A DNA stretch of 64,000 nucleotides, from the NCBI GenBank assembly GCA_022036555.1, contig CM039126.1, positions 11,667,591 to 11,731,590 on the forward strand. Direction: 5' to 3'. Origin of the DNA: Microstegium vimineum. Lineage: Eukaryota > Streptophyta > Magnoliopsida > Poales > Poaceae. Below the pieces are notes generated by a model. It saw nothing but the letters and a program-made list of their open reading frames with translations. It was not told the DNA's origin and ran no database searches. A program made the position numbers and the translations under genes. Position 1 is the first letter of the stretch; the number at the start of each line of letters is the position of its first letter. Below, piece by piece: positions 1 through 13,209 of the stretch.

Positions 1-3000
1 TCGCAACATTCCCATTGCGGGGTTGGTATGTACACGATGAACACGACCTCCCCCGTTGTAGGGGGGGAATTGGCCGAGCACCATGGGGGGCCACGCGCCC
101 CAGCCCCCCCGCCCCTCGTCCCCTCCTGGGGGGGGGCCCCCAAAAGGGGGCCCACCCCGGTACGGCCCCCTTCCCCGCGGCCCCCCCCCAAAAAGGCTGG
201 GGGGGCCGGGAACAGGGCGTCCGCAGGAGCAGGGCCGACAGGGGGGGGCAACCCAGGGGGGGGCCAAACGCCGGCGCCAGGGCCGCCGCGCGCGCCGCGT
301 CCCACCGGGGGCCCGCAGCGCCTCGCCCCCGACGACCCCCGGGCCCAGCCAAGCGGGGGCGGAACGGGAAAAGGCCAGGGCCGTCGACCGTCGGGGTCGA
401 CCCACCCCCCGCCACCGCCAAAGGGAAAGCCACCCCCGGGGCACCGGCCATTTTCACGCCTTCCCCCCCCGCCCCCCTCTGCCCTTGGCGCGAGGGCTGC
501 ATTTTTGGGACGTTGCTTTTCGGGGGTCGCGCGTGGGGGAGCCGTTTTTGCCGTAACTGAGAGGCATGGGGGTATACCGAAGCTCACATCAGAGATGACC
601 ATCACTCGGGTTCCTGGCTTCAACCAAAAAGTTTGGTTTTATGACATTGGGCCAACGCACCCCCAGACCCCAAGTTCAGTGTTAACGGCTAGGGGCTCCT
701 GTACCACGCTGCGTAGGCGGGAAAAAGTAAAAAACCGGAAAGCTTGTCTCTTTGCGCAAACGAACTTTCTTTCGTTTTCCAATGGCCTTAAACGATTGGG
801 TCCTCCATCACGATCGCCCGGCCCGGGGGCCCCCCACATTTCAAAACCACTACTTTGAAAAACTCATTGGGCATCACAACAGCCACAGGGAGAAAAGGAA
901 ATGCCAAGACGAACCTCCGTAGAGGTTGACGCCCCGAGATTTTTTCCGTTGGGTGGTTTTTTTTTTTGGGGCCCCCCCCCGCCGACCAAATTCCTGTCTT
1001 GGCCCGCGCCCCCACACTTTTTCGCCCCAAAACGAATAGAAAAAGGGGGGAAAAACGCCCAGCCGGTGCCGGTGGCGCCAAAGGCTTTTTCCTGCCCCTT
1101 TTGGATGCTCCCCCGTGTTTTTTCTCTGCCCATTGGAACGAGTTAGGCCGCGCGAATCAAACCCCCCCAACCCTCCTTGGATGGCACGAGAGGATCCACA
1201 ACACAGTTCAACCGGACCCCCTCCTTCCGATTTCCAAAACCCGTCCTTAAAAACCTCACGAGCGGCGGTAGGGACATGCTGGGCCCCCCGCGGACGCCAC
1301 ACTAACTGGTTTTCGCAAAAAAGGGGTACTTTGTTTTCAAAAATACAGCAAGGAACCGCCGCAGCCCACTGCAAAGGAAAAAAATGTCTGGCAGGTAACA
1401 CCGGTGATTAAGATTTAAAATGAAACCCCTGAAAAGTTTAGGCTCATTTGGGGGTAGAATTCAAACAAAGGAGCAAACCCCTGGTGAAACCAAAAAATGG
1501 GGTTTTGGAAAGGGGTATTCCGCTTAAATAATGTTCTTGAAAAATAGCCCTGGAAACATTCCACGGAGGGAAAACAAAATTTAGTTTCTCCTTGTGTCGG
1601 AAAAGCTAGAACCACCATCCAAAAGAAACCTATTCCCCCGACCACCATCCACTTCTATTTACTCCCTTTTCCCCCCCACCATTAGGCACGCTTTTTTTCA
1701 TCTCCAATTTTCAATTTTTTTCTAAAAACCCCATATAGTTTCAACCCACCAAAAATAATTATAAAAAAAAAAAAATTATTCAACCCAGTTTCAATTTCAT
1801 TTCCAAAAACAAAAAATATATTCTTTTCAAAATATATACTATTTTAAATTAAACATTCCCAATATTTTTCCCCTCTTTCACATTTGCACAAGAACTTTTC
1901 TATTCTTTATCATATACAACCCCTTAACCCCTTTAGAATTAAAAAAAACCAATATCAGGGGGAAGACCCCACGGGATAGGGCATTTAAAAATTTTCAAAA
2001 CAAAATTTTGAAGTAAAATTAAAAATTCTTAAATTTGCTTTTATTATTATTGCAAAAAAATTCTTTGATTTTTTATTAAAACTTTAGAGATGTTAAGAAA
2101 AAAACTTTTCCCCAATTCATCCAAAGGGTTTTTTTTTTTTTAAAACCCAAATATTTTTAGGATTTGCGTCATTTTCACTTACCCAAAAATTTAAATAACC
2201 CAACCAACGAAAAAAAGGTCTATAAGGCCGAGCCAACAATCCAAACCCCTTTTTTTGGTTTTGCCAATGCCGTTGTTGATTGGCACACTCAAATTCGATT
2301 TTCAACTTCGCCTAATGATCATTATGCCCCTTCCTTTAATTCAAATTTTGTAATTTCCCAAATCATTTTTATGCATTTTAAACACCTTTTTATTTGAAAG
2401 ATTCCATAACCCATTGCCCTTTCCTAAGTAACTAATTCATACCAATTTAAGGCACCAAAAAAAAACAAAAAAAACACTCTTCCTTCTAACCCAAAGTTTA
2501 AAAAAGCCATTTAACCGGGGTTTATTTTAAAAACCAAAAATTCCGCATTAGGAGCAGAAACCATTAATTGGGCCAAAAAACATTTTTTTCACCTAACTAA
2601 AAATGCCCTCAAAACATGTTTTTAAAAATAATTTTTTTCTCCCTCCGTCCACAAATTAAGGCCTCACGTATTTCAAAATCAAAGGGGGTTTTTTTTACTA
2701 AAAATTATAATTAAAATTAAAAAATTTTGTATTCCAAAATACCCCTTTTATATTTTTTTATTTAGAATACTTTCAAATGACAAACTTTTTATTCCTAAAA
2801 ATTTTTCTAAAAAAAAAGGGTCAAAAAATATTTTTGAAACCCACCAAGTTAATTCCCTTTTTTCAAAGGAGGAGTAGTCACAATCAAAAAAAAAATATAG
2901 GGGCAATGTTTTGGGATCTAAAAATGATTTTTATTTTTTTAAACCAAAAATTAAAAATTATAAAAAATATTCTCAATTTTTGATTCAAATCTATCCAAAA

Positions 3001-6000
3001 AGACACTAACACGAAAAATAATACAATTTACTTTTTTTAAAAAAACTTTTTAATTTTTTTTTAAAAATTTTTTTAAATGTATCTAAAATTTTTCTTGCTT
3101 GAAAAACGGGTAAAGTTTTCCCCTCATATTTTTCCCTAAAAAAAATTTTCGATTGGAATAAATTAATTTCAAATTGTCACACCCTCCATTATTCTTAAAT
3201 TTTTATTTAAATTAAATTCAAAATTAGTAAATTTTATTAAAATTATAATTACAACACCGTTTACTTAGGGGGATAGACATCCTCCAACAACTTTTAAATC
3301 CTATTATCCTATAGGGACAATAATTGTTAGAAAAGATTCGAAAATTATTTTTATGTATAGTAAAAAACCAAAATGTAGAATCAACCAAAAATTTTGAAAA
3401 AAAATATAATAATTTTTTTTCCCAAAAAAATATTTGGAAAAATTTCTTGTTTTATACAATAAAATAATATTTTTGGAATTGTTTTTATATATAGAAAAAG
3501 AGCTAAGCCGTTAAATATATATATAAAATCCGTACAGACCTATTGCCCGGTAGCAAAAAAAAACCCCAAAAAAAAAGGAGAAAAAAAAAGTTAAAATTTT
3601 AAAAAACCCTTTTAAATTATTGGGTAAATATAGTATAATTTAAAAGATAACCAATTTTTTAAAATACTCAACGAAAAGTAATAAAGATGACCAATTATTT
3701 ACTTTAGAATAACACAGATAAAACAATTAAAAAATCTCGAATTTTTAGGACAAGACTACACCTAAAAAATAAATGTTTGGGGCGGACAAGTACTTCATGT
3801 ATTGATTTGGCATTCGACTCAGTAATGAAAACAAAAACTCATATTTCATTATCAAAAAAAAAATTGCATACTTCAATAAAACCCTCCCTACGCGCTACAA
3901 AGTACGAATCCATCGAACCACACCACAAAAACCTCATATTTTCCATAGTACTACCCCTCCACATCTCTCCCCGAACCCCTGTCTGTGCCACCCTGCCACC
4001 CCAAACCAGGGGGGCCCCACTGCATTGAAGTTTTCACCGAACCGTCAACCCGAATGTACAAGGACCAAACCAAAAGATTTTAAAACCAAGCGACCAAATT
4101 TTGGGCGACACATCTATGCGGGAAAAGGGCCAAAGGGTTTTACCCTTACTTTGGGCCTACTAGGGCTCCTCGAGAGCTCAGCCCGGTGTCCCACTGAGCC
4201 TGCGACATGCCCGCGCCTGGGTACTCTTCCACTCTCCGCTAGTTCCGGTACTTTGAGGGATGCCCACGCCTCGATCAGCTTTTGGCCTCGCGCGGGCAAA
4301 AATCCACCCCCGGCTTTGCCGAACGGGTCAACGCGCCACGGGTCCCCCAACCCCCCCCGCTGCACCACGGGGGCGGGGCCGTCGCCATGGTAACTTTCAG
4401 CCCGCAGGGGCCGAACCGGGGGGGCACACCAGCACGTCGCCCCGCGGTGATGGGGGCGCCATCACCGAAAACCCACCCACCGCGCCCTGCTGGTCTCCCC
4501 TCCAAAGGGTGCAGCATCCGCTCCAGTCGGGGGCCCCGTCCCCACACCAGGCACTTTTCCGCCCCGCGACCACGGGATCGCGTCCCCGATGATGTCCCCC
4601 CCTTCTTCCACCAGGGGCCCGAGAAGCCGAAACACGGCACGTCGTCCCCCACCCCCAGCCCCAGCTCCCCGCAGGGCCGCCTTTCACGCCGCTTTCCAGC
4701 GTCAGTCTCGAGGGGGTATTGGTTAGCCCCGACCGCAGGGGCACTCCCCTTGGGGGTTTTCCCCTCCTGGGGGTCATCCGTTCACATCCCTTGATCTTCC
4801 AGCGTTGGAACGGATGTGTCGTGGGGGCCCCACCCCCCTTCCACTGTCTTTCCCCCCACAGGTAGCCCGGGTGACGGTCACCACCCGGGCTGCCCTCTTT
4901 AGAAACCCCCGGCGAAGATGTTCTGCTCGCCCCGACGGGGTCGTACAGCTCGAAATGTTGGGGGTATGTTCAGGGAAATCCAGTACGGGGAATCATCCAC
5001 AAAAACCAGACCCCCAAACAAAAACCTTAAAATAAAATCGACAAAGGAAAAAATTGAAAGAAAAAAGAAAAAATTGTCAGGAGCAAATTAAACCATCTTA
5101 ATTTTTATAGAAAAAGCAGTGGGAGAAACAAACCCGGGGAGCGATTTATTATGACAAGAATGGGGCGAGTGTACTGCATTAAACCCATTTCCCTGTAATA
5201 TGCTTCAGATAAAAAGGCAGAGTCATGTGCCAACATTGGGAATAACACCAAATTTCCATCTCCGTACCACACACCGCCACGGAAAAGTCCAAAAAACCGC
5301 AGGTATGGAGTATCACATATAAAACCAAAAAATATTTAGGGAAAAAATATTGAAGAAAAATGCCAGTTGAAGAAAAACAGTAACAAAAAAGGGGAAAATC
5401 AAGATCATAAAAAAGAAGAATTCCCCCCTTTAAAAAGCAAAAGTTGATCCCCCCAAAGCAGCCCAATCATCTAACATTTGGGTTTTTTATTTGGATTTAC
5501 TTTTGCACACTTTAGCACAAAACTACCAACTTGTCCCCGGGAAAACCCCATTTTAAAATTTTTAAGAAATTTTTCAAATGCAAACATGAGTTAGGGTTCA
5601 GGGTACCTCAACAGCAACCTTTCAAACAAAATCAAAGCGCTTCAAAAATCCTGAAATAAAATGGGAACTTTTTCAACAAAAATAGGCTTTTTTGATTTGA
5701 AGGTGAAAGGGAATTTTGAAAAATCAATTAAAATAGAAGCCACCTTCTATTCCCCCAAATGTCCTTTGACGGGGCCGGAAAGAGGGGCATCAAAGAACAC
5801 AAAATCGACCCATCAAAATCATGGGAATAGTTACTTCCAAGTCCTGAAGCCAAAACAAAATCTATTATCGTTGAAAATAAAAAAAACAAACGCTCCACCC
5901 GAAGCACACCAGACTGCAAAAACCTTGCTCAAGTCGGAAATCCAATATAATAGGCAAACTTACCCGGGTTCAATTTTTGCTTTAATTTTTCTCGGAAACC

Positions 6001-9000
6001 CACTAAAAAAGTTGTACAACGTCCAAAAAAAAAGGCAATGTATGCAAAAAAAACAAATTTAAAATTTAATATATGCAATTTTGGCCCTTGGGGATTTTTT
6101 ATTCAATTCCCCTTTTTTCGAGGTTTTAAAAACCCTTTCCCGCACTTTTTTAATTTCCGGGTCCCCCAAACGAAGGCTTCCGCATAGTCCCCCTACCTTG
6201 GTACCAAAAAACCTAAGATTTAAACAAGCTCCTCAAATTAGGGCAAGTCTCTAAATGTATAGAACCCTTTTTCAAAAAAATTTTTTTTTGCAATAAAAGA
6301 AACTTGATGGGGTTTTTTATAGCTAACTTTAACAAAGTAAAGAAAAAACACAATGCTACCTCAAACAATGTTTTCTGACAAAGATCAAATTTGGCTAAAC
6401 TTTTTTATGATCAGGATTTTAGATTTTGTTATCAAGAAAGGAATGGTACTTCAGATCTTGTTTTTTTTTTTGGGGTTTCAACACCGTGCCTTTATTAGAT
6501 CCAAGTATCAGCTATGAACAACTCAAGTTCTAAAAATTTTAATTCAACCAAATACTATTAAGATGGGGAAAAAAAGGGAAACCAAAAAAAACAAAAGCAA
6601 CGAGACTACCAAACACATTCCTCTTCCGCAAAGCCTGGGGAAAAGCCCCCAAAAAACTCCAAAGGGCCCCCAAAATATTTAGTAATTGCTCACATTAATA
6701 ACTCATCAGGCAAAAAGAAAAAAAAAAAAGCACTTCTGAAAGAATCCAAAGAGTAATCCCCTTTCCTGTTTTGCACCATGGAAACATTACAGCCACCACA
6801 TGACGTTCAAACATTCTCCCCGGCCCAAAAGGCCCCAAAACATTGTTTTCGTATGTTCAAAAGAACCAGCACCATCTGCACCAACCCTGGAATCACCTTG
6901 CTTCGACAGCTCGCAAAACCGATTATTTCTTGAAATCCCAAGTGCCTCCTTACTACTGCTCACTGGAAGGGTGCAACTCATTTTAATCTCCCCAAACCTT
7001 TTAAATCAACATTTAAAATCAGGGGATGATCATAGTTGGGGTCGGGGCTGGAGGGGGAAATCCTCCGCGCTAGCCCCAAAGGAAGATCCCCTTACCCGGG
7101 CTTGGAACTTGACTAGCTCGCGGCGGCGCGGCGACGATGACTTTTATCTCAACGGGCCCCCCCCAACACGCCGTCCCGGTGGACGCGCGCCGTTCCCGGG
7201 CCCTTTTCCCCTCCGGGGGCCGTAACGGCCGACAGGGTGAAAGGATCCCTCCTTTTGAGACCTGCCGGCTACGCCGTCGTTTAGAAAAAAAAAAGGGTCC
7301 AAATCGAGGGGGGGAATGCGCGTCGACCACTAACCGCCTTGCGCCGAGCGCGGGGCAACCCTGGCGGCGTCGCCCCTCCTCTCCGGCCCGCGTCCTTGCC
7401 CCCGCCCGCCCCCTCCGCGCGCAACCCGCCCCGCGTCCCCGGGCCGCGGCCCCCGGGGGCGCCCAGAACCAAATTCGGGCGGGCCTTGTGGAACGGGGGA
7501 GCCGAAACCTGGGGCCCCCCCCGCGGGCCCCCCGAGGGGGCGGAGGCGACGCGAGGAAAAGCGGAGGAAGCGGGAGACAAACCGCCGCCCCCGACGACAT
7601 GGGATCGGTGGTGGATCGATCGGGCCGGAAGTCTCCAACGGGTGGCGCCGCCGGGCCGCACGGGGGGCGCAGCGCACGCGGGGGCGGGGGGCAGCGGGGA
7701 GAGTGGCGGGTGGCGAGGAGGGGGGTTTTACGGGACCCTGTGGAGTATTTGTTGTGTTTGGGGCGTGGCGAGGTGGCCAAGCGATCACGCGGGGGCGGCG
7801 TGACAGCCACCGGCCCGGCCCAGCGGGCCTCCGTCGTTTGCTCGCGCTTTTGCAGCTGCGGCGCGCCCCGCCACGGAAAAACGGCCGGCGCACGAGCGGG
7901 CTGCAAGCCACCTTTCCCTCCTTTGGGGGCTCCGGCCAATGACACCGGGCCCCCGAGTTTTGCTGGGCCCACCGCGGGGACGAGTGGAAAGAATTTGCTA
8001 CTTCGGGAGGGGGGGCCGCTTCCCCGGGGGGGATTGCTTTTTTTTTAATCCTTTTTCGAACCCGGCCCCTTGCAGCGGGCCCACTTTTTAGAAAAGCAAT
8101 AAGGGGTGCAGACGGGGCTGTGCCTTGGAAGGAAACATCATCGAAAAAGAAAAAACCCACGCGGCCCGGGGTGCACCACGGCGGGGGAGGGGGGGGGGGG
8201 GTTTGGGGGGAAGGGGAATGCCAGACGAGCACGTTTCGAGGGCAATCCCCCCATAGATCAGAATCTCCACGGCAAGCACACAACGAGCGCGACCGGTGCC
8301 CGGCGGGGAGAAAAGCGTTTTGAGGGCACCGCCGCCGCGTTACACAGCAACCGGGCGTACCCCCCGTGCCGTATTTTCCTTCTGGGGAGCTAGCTTACGT
8401 CATCTTGGGGCCTGGTGGTTTTGCAAACCCGGCTCCCAAATAAATTTAAACAAAGGAACCGTGGAGGCGTGACACCCCCCATGAATTCGCGATGTGTTTT
8501 TTGTATATATCTAAAACTTAAAGGGACGAAATTTTAATATTTTTCTAAAAATTTAAAAAACAACTCGGTGGATGTTGCCCCAAGGAAATTTACGCAAATA
8601 CACGACAGGTGCTCACGAGGATTTAAGAAACCTTTTGGTCATGGACCTTATTTACTCTAATATAGACCTTTCGCGATGTCTAAAATAACTTTATCCCGGT
8701 TTTTTTTTTTACCTTCGGGGGCTAATGCTTTTCCTTTTTTAACACCAACCGGGACTAAAAAACTTACCAACGAACTAAATCCAGAAATTTTGTTGTTTTT
8801 TTAAACCGGGGCAAATCTCTCTACATTTCAAAAGGAAAACCTTTTTCATATTAAAAATTTTTTTTTTATGGTGGTTACTCTAGGGGCCCATGCGTGAGGT
8901 CTTTGTTTCGAATTTCAGGGGCACAAAATTTGGTGGGGGTTTTTTTTTAAAAGGAATAAAGAAAAATACCTCCATTTTTAAACCTCTCACCCCCCTCCAT

Positions 9001-11640
9001 TCATACCTACTTCAGTGGCGGGAGGGCCAAAACGATAAGAAGGGGCTAAAAAATAGAGGGCAAAAACAAATTTTGTCCCCCCCCAAATAATACAAAAACC
9101 CAAATTTTTCTCGTTTTAAAAAAATAAAACAAATAGCAAAGATTGGTGGAAAAATCAGGGGAAAATAACACGGGGAAAATCCCCACCCGAGAATGGAAAA
9201 AAAGGGGTTTTCCCACCGAAAAAAAATGGCCGACCCCCCCCGCCTTTCAATGCTGTGGAGGCAATGACTGACCGCCGTGGGTCCGTATTCATCGTCAAAA
9301 ACTCACCAAAACTTTCCCCGGCGGGGCTTCTGGCCGCCGCACCCCAGGGACGACGACACTTGCGCCACCCCCGGGTAGGCCCACGCCCACCGGTGGACGA
9401 CTGGGGATTTTTCGCTGGCGCGGAGTGGGGGGGGGGGACCCCGTCGGACCCCCTAGAAAGGGGAAAAAGGGCGGCGGGGAGGGGGGAGGAAGGAGAGGGG
9501 AGGGACGAACGGGCCGGGCGGTGAGGCCGGAAGGCGAGAGGAAAAGCTGGCAGGAGGACAGGGCTCAAAGGGTGCTTGAACTTTTTCTTTTTTTTTGATC
9601 GCCCCCGGGAATTTGGTGCCCGGGGCAACAGCCCGGGCAGCCCCCGGGGGCCAGTTCGCCCCTCGCCTACTCTCCTCCTTTTCTCCATTCATAAACCCAA
9701 AGTATAAATTTTTCGCATCTCCCTTACCCTTTCCCCGAATTGGCCTGCTTGCGGCTGACTTCTCCCCCACGTTATTGGCTTTTTTCAGGGCCCCCTTTAT
9801 TTTAATTTTTTGCCTACCCTCCCAAAAAAACCCATTTTTTTCTCAACAAAAAGAAACTCTTTTTTCAAAAAAACATTCGTTGGGTCCCAACCCAAAAAAA
9901 ACCCTATCCTTAACCTCCACGGCGCCCCCGAGGATTTTTGGGCGCCCTTCCCGTCGCCTTCAAACCTCCCGTTCATCCGCCCTCATCTTACCACCGCCGA
10001 GTTTAGTTTAAAAAAGTTGTTCCCCACTCACAATATAAAAAGAAAATTTCGTTCCTCCCCCCCCCCCAGCCCCACTCCACCTTCTCTTTTAAAATTGGGG
10101 CAAACCTTTATTGTTACCATATTCCGTCAAAAAAATTTTTATCAACTATTTTAAGTTTAGTATTTTTCTAATATGATAGATTTTTTATTAAAAAAATTTT
10201 TTTTCAATACAATTTTGATTTTTTTATTTGTTTGAAAAACAATTAAATTTCAATAAAAATATATGCTTTATTATCATTGCAAAAACCGCCACAAAATTGC
10301 AAGTTAACAAGCAAATTTTTTATTAAAAAAAAAAATAAAAAAATAAACATTTAAATAACATTTTTCAGCTCTGAGGCCAAATCCGAACCTGACGAGGGGC
10401 TACTTTTTATACAATTTTTTTAAAAAATTTTGTCTAAAATTACAGTGATAAATAACAATCCTTATTGCATACCTTGTTTCTTCTATACTTTTTTAAACCC
10501 CTTCAAAACCAAAAAAAAATAAAAATTATTTGACCAATAATTGCTTGTTTTTAGTATATCAAAAACTAGGGATTCTTTTTTACGACGGGGTTTTAAACTT
10601 CCGGGTTAGGGATACTTTATTGCCTGCCGTATTAACCTTAGAAATATTTCCCCACACGTAGAGGGGGGCAGGGCTTATCCGCCCATCAGACCCCCATTTT
10701 GAACCCTACGGGCCATGGTCCTAAGTATCTATAACCAATGGGGTTGGGCACACCCGAAGGTGAGGGGGGCCCCCTTTTGAACTTTCCATTTTTCCCTGGC
10801 AAACCCCCCGGGGAAATTACCCTGCAGGGGAAAATCCCCCCAAAAAGGTTTTCCGGGGCCCCCCCCGGGGCCCAATTCAGGTACGTCCCCTGATTTTTCA
10901 AGTGCCCCTTATCCCCATGGTTTTTGAGAGGGGAAAAAGTTATGAATCTTCGAAAGGGGAACCAAGTATACCCTTAAGAACTTTCCCCCCCCTTGCCGAC
11001 TTTCCCATAAGCTGCTTCCCTGGAAAGTCATCCTTTTAGGGGCCTTGATCTGAAAAAATATGAAGCCCGGGCGAGTTTTTACCCCCTATAACAAACCATT
11101 TAGCTTTACAACAGATATGGGGTACTTACAAGGGAGATGTCTTTGAGGATGCCCCCGGCCAGGCGAGTTTACCCGTTTTTAGGAAAGTGTCCCCCCCAGC
11201 ACGGGTTCCGGAACCGGCGGCCGGGTGGCCCATCTTTTGGCCACGGCGCGGGCTCCCTTTTCGCCCGCCGTTCAAAAAAAACCCCCGGCCAATCATGCCT
11301 ACCACGGGAAAGGCCGCCGGGCCCACCTTTTTTGGAGTTTTGGCCCCCCCTGGCGTGAGTCGGAAGAAAACTCACCACTCCCCCCGGGAACCCCGAGCAC
11401 GCCCAAAACCCCAAGGGGGGCTGCCAGGCTTCTTCCTCCCCAAGAAAATTTAAAATTTCTCCAGTAGAAAAAGAAAGGCATTTTTAGTTCGATCTTCCCC
11501 CAAGGGAGGGTAAGAAAACCTCTTTTTACAACAGGGGGTCGATTTTTGCCGCACCCCGGTGCTTCCCCCAGTTTTGTCAGGGCGAGGACCGCCGGGGCAG
11601 GGAGTTTGGGAAAGGTGAAAAATTCTTGGGTTTTCAAGCA
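1..11640. other. Low-quality or unpolished tract, no supportable gene
   Basis: This stretch reads differently from everything after it. Homopolymers are abnormally long and frequent (runs of C, G, A and T throughout, e.g. around 8,180-8,210 and 2,100-2,150). GC-rich blocks (1-1,400, 4,150-5,000, 7,050-8,400, 9,200-9,700, 11,100-11,450) alternate with very AT-rich blocks (1,680-4,000, 10,100-10,600). The open frames inside are proline, glycine and arginine-rich products of GC homopolymers, overlap on both strands, and resemble no family I know. A Stowaway-like terminal motif (CTCCCTCCGTCC) is visible near 2,640, so this is probably genuine plant DNA with many indel errors. Normal texture resumes at about 11,640. 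I infer raw or poorly polished long-read sequence, possibly a contig end. Genes could be hidden here but cannot be read. Confidence 0.6.
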
Positions 11641-11853
11641 TTGTCTTGGAGGTTGTTATATTGATCAATTTTTCATCATATTGGCACCTCCCATGACATA
11701 GGTCTATGCACCCACAAGGCAAGTGCACCACCCTCAAATTTTCTCTAGCTTCGCCACTGCCAAGTGCTCTGCCGCTGCCCCGTGCCCGTGGCTCGTGGGT
11801 CTCTGCTCCCCCACGCCAAAGACTCCTAGCCTCTGAGGTGTGCCTCAAATTTG

Positions 11854-11883
11854 CCCCCCCCCCCCCCCCCCCACACACACACA
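11854..11883. repeat. C19 homopolymer followed by (CA)n
   Basis: A run of 19 cytosines at 11,854-11,872 passes directly into a short CA dinucleotide repeat. It lies 0.2 kb inside the normal-looking sequence and is a simple-sequence repeat whose length is likely to be unreliable. Confidence 0.9.
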
Positions 11884-12582
11884 AAACCTTTGGATCTAGT
11901 TCTTTGCCGGTTCGACCGATCATCCAAGATCAGTTTTGGCCAGGTTAAGGCATGAGAGCATCATGGGAAGGATTCAATGACTCCTACTTCACTCCGAAAT
12001 ATTTCCTAGAATCAACAAAGCATCTCTAATCCTCCAAGTCACTTTCTAGCACTATAGATAGCCCCCTCACTCTATAAGGAAAGGAACACTAGTCCGAGGT
12101 GCGGAGCGGTGGTTTTGGGCCCAATGTTGAAACATATATGGCCTTGAATGGCTGAAAGACACATTAGTTCTAGGCTTCTAGCCCGTGAACACGGCTGGGC
12201 CTGCGGTGGGCGTAGTTTGGCAGTCGGGCGAAACGCAACGATTGATCGTCTCGGCCAGGATGCCAGCGCTCTTGCCAGTAGAGTGACGCACCCGGAAGGC
12301 ACTCACGCATTTGAAATTTTGATTTGAAGTGATTGGAGGGAGCAGTTAAAAGATCTCAAAATAAATGCCTAACGCACGCGGCAGTTTGCACGTCATTTGA
12401 ATTCAAATTCAAGCACTGCCCAACGTTCGCCAACTACGCGCGCGCCGTACATCTACATAAGAACGCGCCCATGGACAGCCGAGCAGCAAACCAACTGCTT
12501 GCTTTTCCATTTCCAGTCTCTGGGAACGTCGCGAAAACAGTTCCACTCCACGCTCTCCGGCCAAGAACGCGCCCCTGCGCCC
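11884..12582 (+). other. Upstream region of the DMP gene
   Basis: About 700 bases without a gene. An open frame in phase with DMP extends upstream to an ATG at 12,397, but its translation is low-complexity and unlike the DMP family, so it is treated as 5' UTR or promoter. No clear TATA box could be assigned. Confidence 0.4.
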
Positions 12583-13209
12583 ATGGACCGGAGCAACGTC
12601 GCCGCGGCCGGTGCGGTGTCCGTCGAGGTGCGCGGCGGCGGCGGATCGCCGCCGGCAGGCGCGGGAAGGAAGCGGCGCGCGGTGGCGAGGGGCGTCCAGA
12701 GCACGCTCTCCAAGACGTCGATGCTGGCCAACTTCCTCCCCACGGGCACGCTGCTTACCTTCGAGATGCTCCTCCCGGCTGCCTCAGGCGACGGCTCCTG
12801 CTCGGCGGTCAGCGTCGCGATGCTCAGGGCCCTCCTCGCGCTCTGCGCCGCCTCCTGCTTCCTCTTCCACTTCACCGACAGCTTCCGCGCGCCAGACGGC
12901 AAGGTGTACTACGGCTTCGTCACGCCGCGGGGCCTGTCGCTGTTCAGGACCGGGCTCGGCGTCGAGGTGCCCAGGGAGGAGAGGTACCGGCTCGCCTTCG
13001 TCGACGTCGTGCACGCTGTCATGTCGGTGCTGGTCTTCGCGGCCGTCGCGCTCGCCGACTACCGGGTCTCCGGGTGCCTCTTCGCCGGTCACCGCAAGGA
13101 GACGGACGAGGTGATGGAGAGCTCCCCGCTCATGGTGGGCGCCGTGTGCAGCGGCCTCTTCCTGGTGTTCCCCAACACCCGCTACGGCATCGGTTGCTTG
13201 GCTGCCTGA
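12583..13209 (+). CDS. DMP family (DUF679) membrane protein
   Basis: The protein is 208 residues from a single exon, as is usual for the DUF679 membrane protein family, whose members run about 200-240 residues. A hydrophilic, Gly/Ala-rich N-terminus (1-35) precedes the family block starting near residue 38 (QSTLSKTSMLANFLPTGT). Four hydrophobic segments follow at roughly 47-66, 76-98, 137-159 and 183-197, and the C-terminus keeps the typical FPNTRYGIG ending. I chose the ATG at 12,583 because the DMP-like sequence begins there; an in-frame ATG at 12,397 would add 62 unrelated residues. DMPs are membrane proteins of the ER, tonoplast or plasma membrane. Some are linked to senescence, and the maize DMP and Arabidopsis DMP8/9 members act in gamete fusion and haploid induction. 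I cannot say whether this copy is that orthologue. It is convergent with the galactosyltransferase gene. Confidence 0.88.
   Translation: MDRSNVAAAGAVSVEVRGGGGSPPAGAGRKRRAVARGVQSTLSKTSMLANFLPTGTLLTFEMLLPAASGDGSCSAVSVAMLRALLALCAASCFLFHFTDSFRAPDGKVYYGFVTPRGLSLFRTGLGVEVPREERYRLAFVDVVHAVMSVLVFAAVALADYRVSGCLFAGHRKETDEVMESSPLMVGAVCSGLFLVFPNTRYGIGCLAA

Noticed and set aside
28..858. Long open frames in the first kilobase (up to 276 codons)
   Set aside because: They are Pro/Gly/Arg-rich translations of C and G homopolymers, overlap in several frames, and show no domain.
7070..8283. Open frames of about 300 codons on both strands
   Set aside because: GC-rich shadow frames in the low-quality tract; both strands are equally open and neither matches a family.
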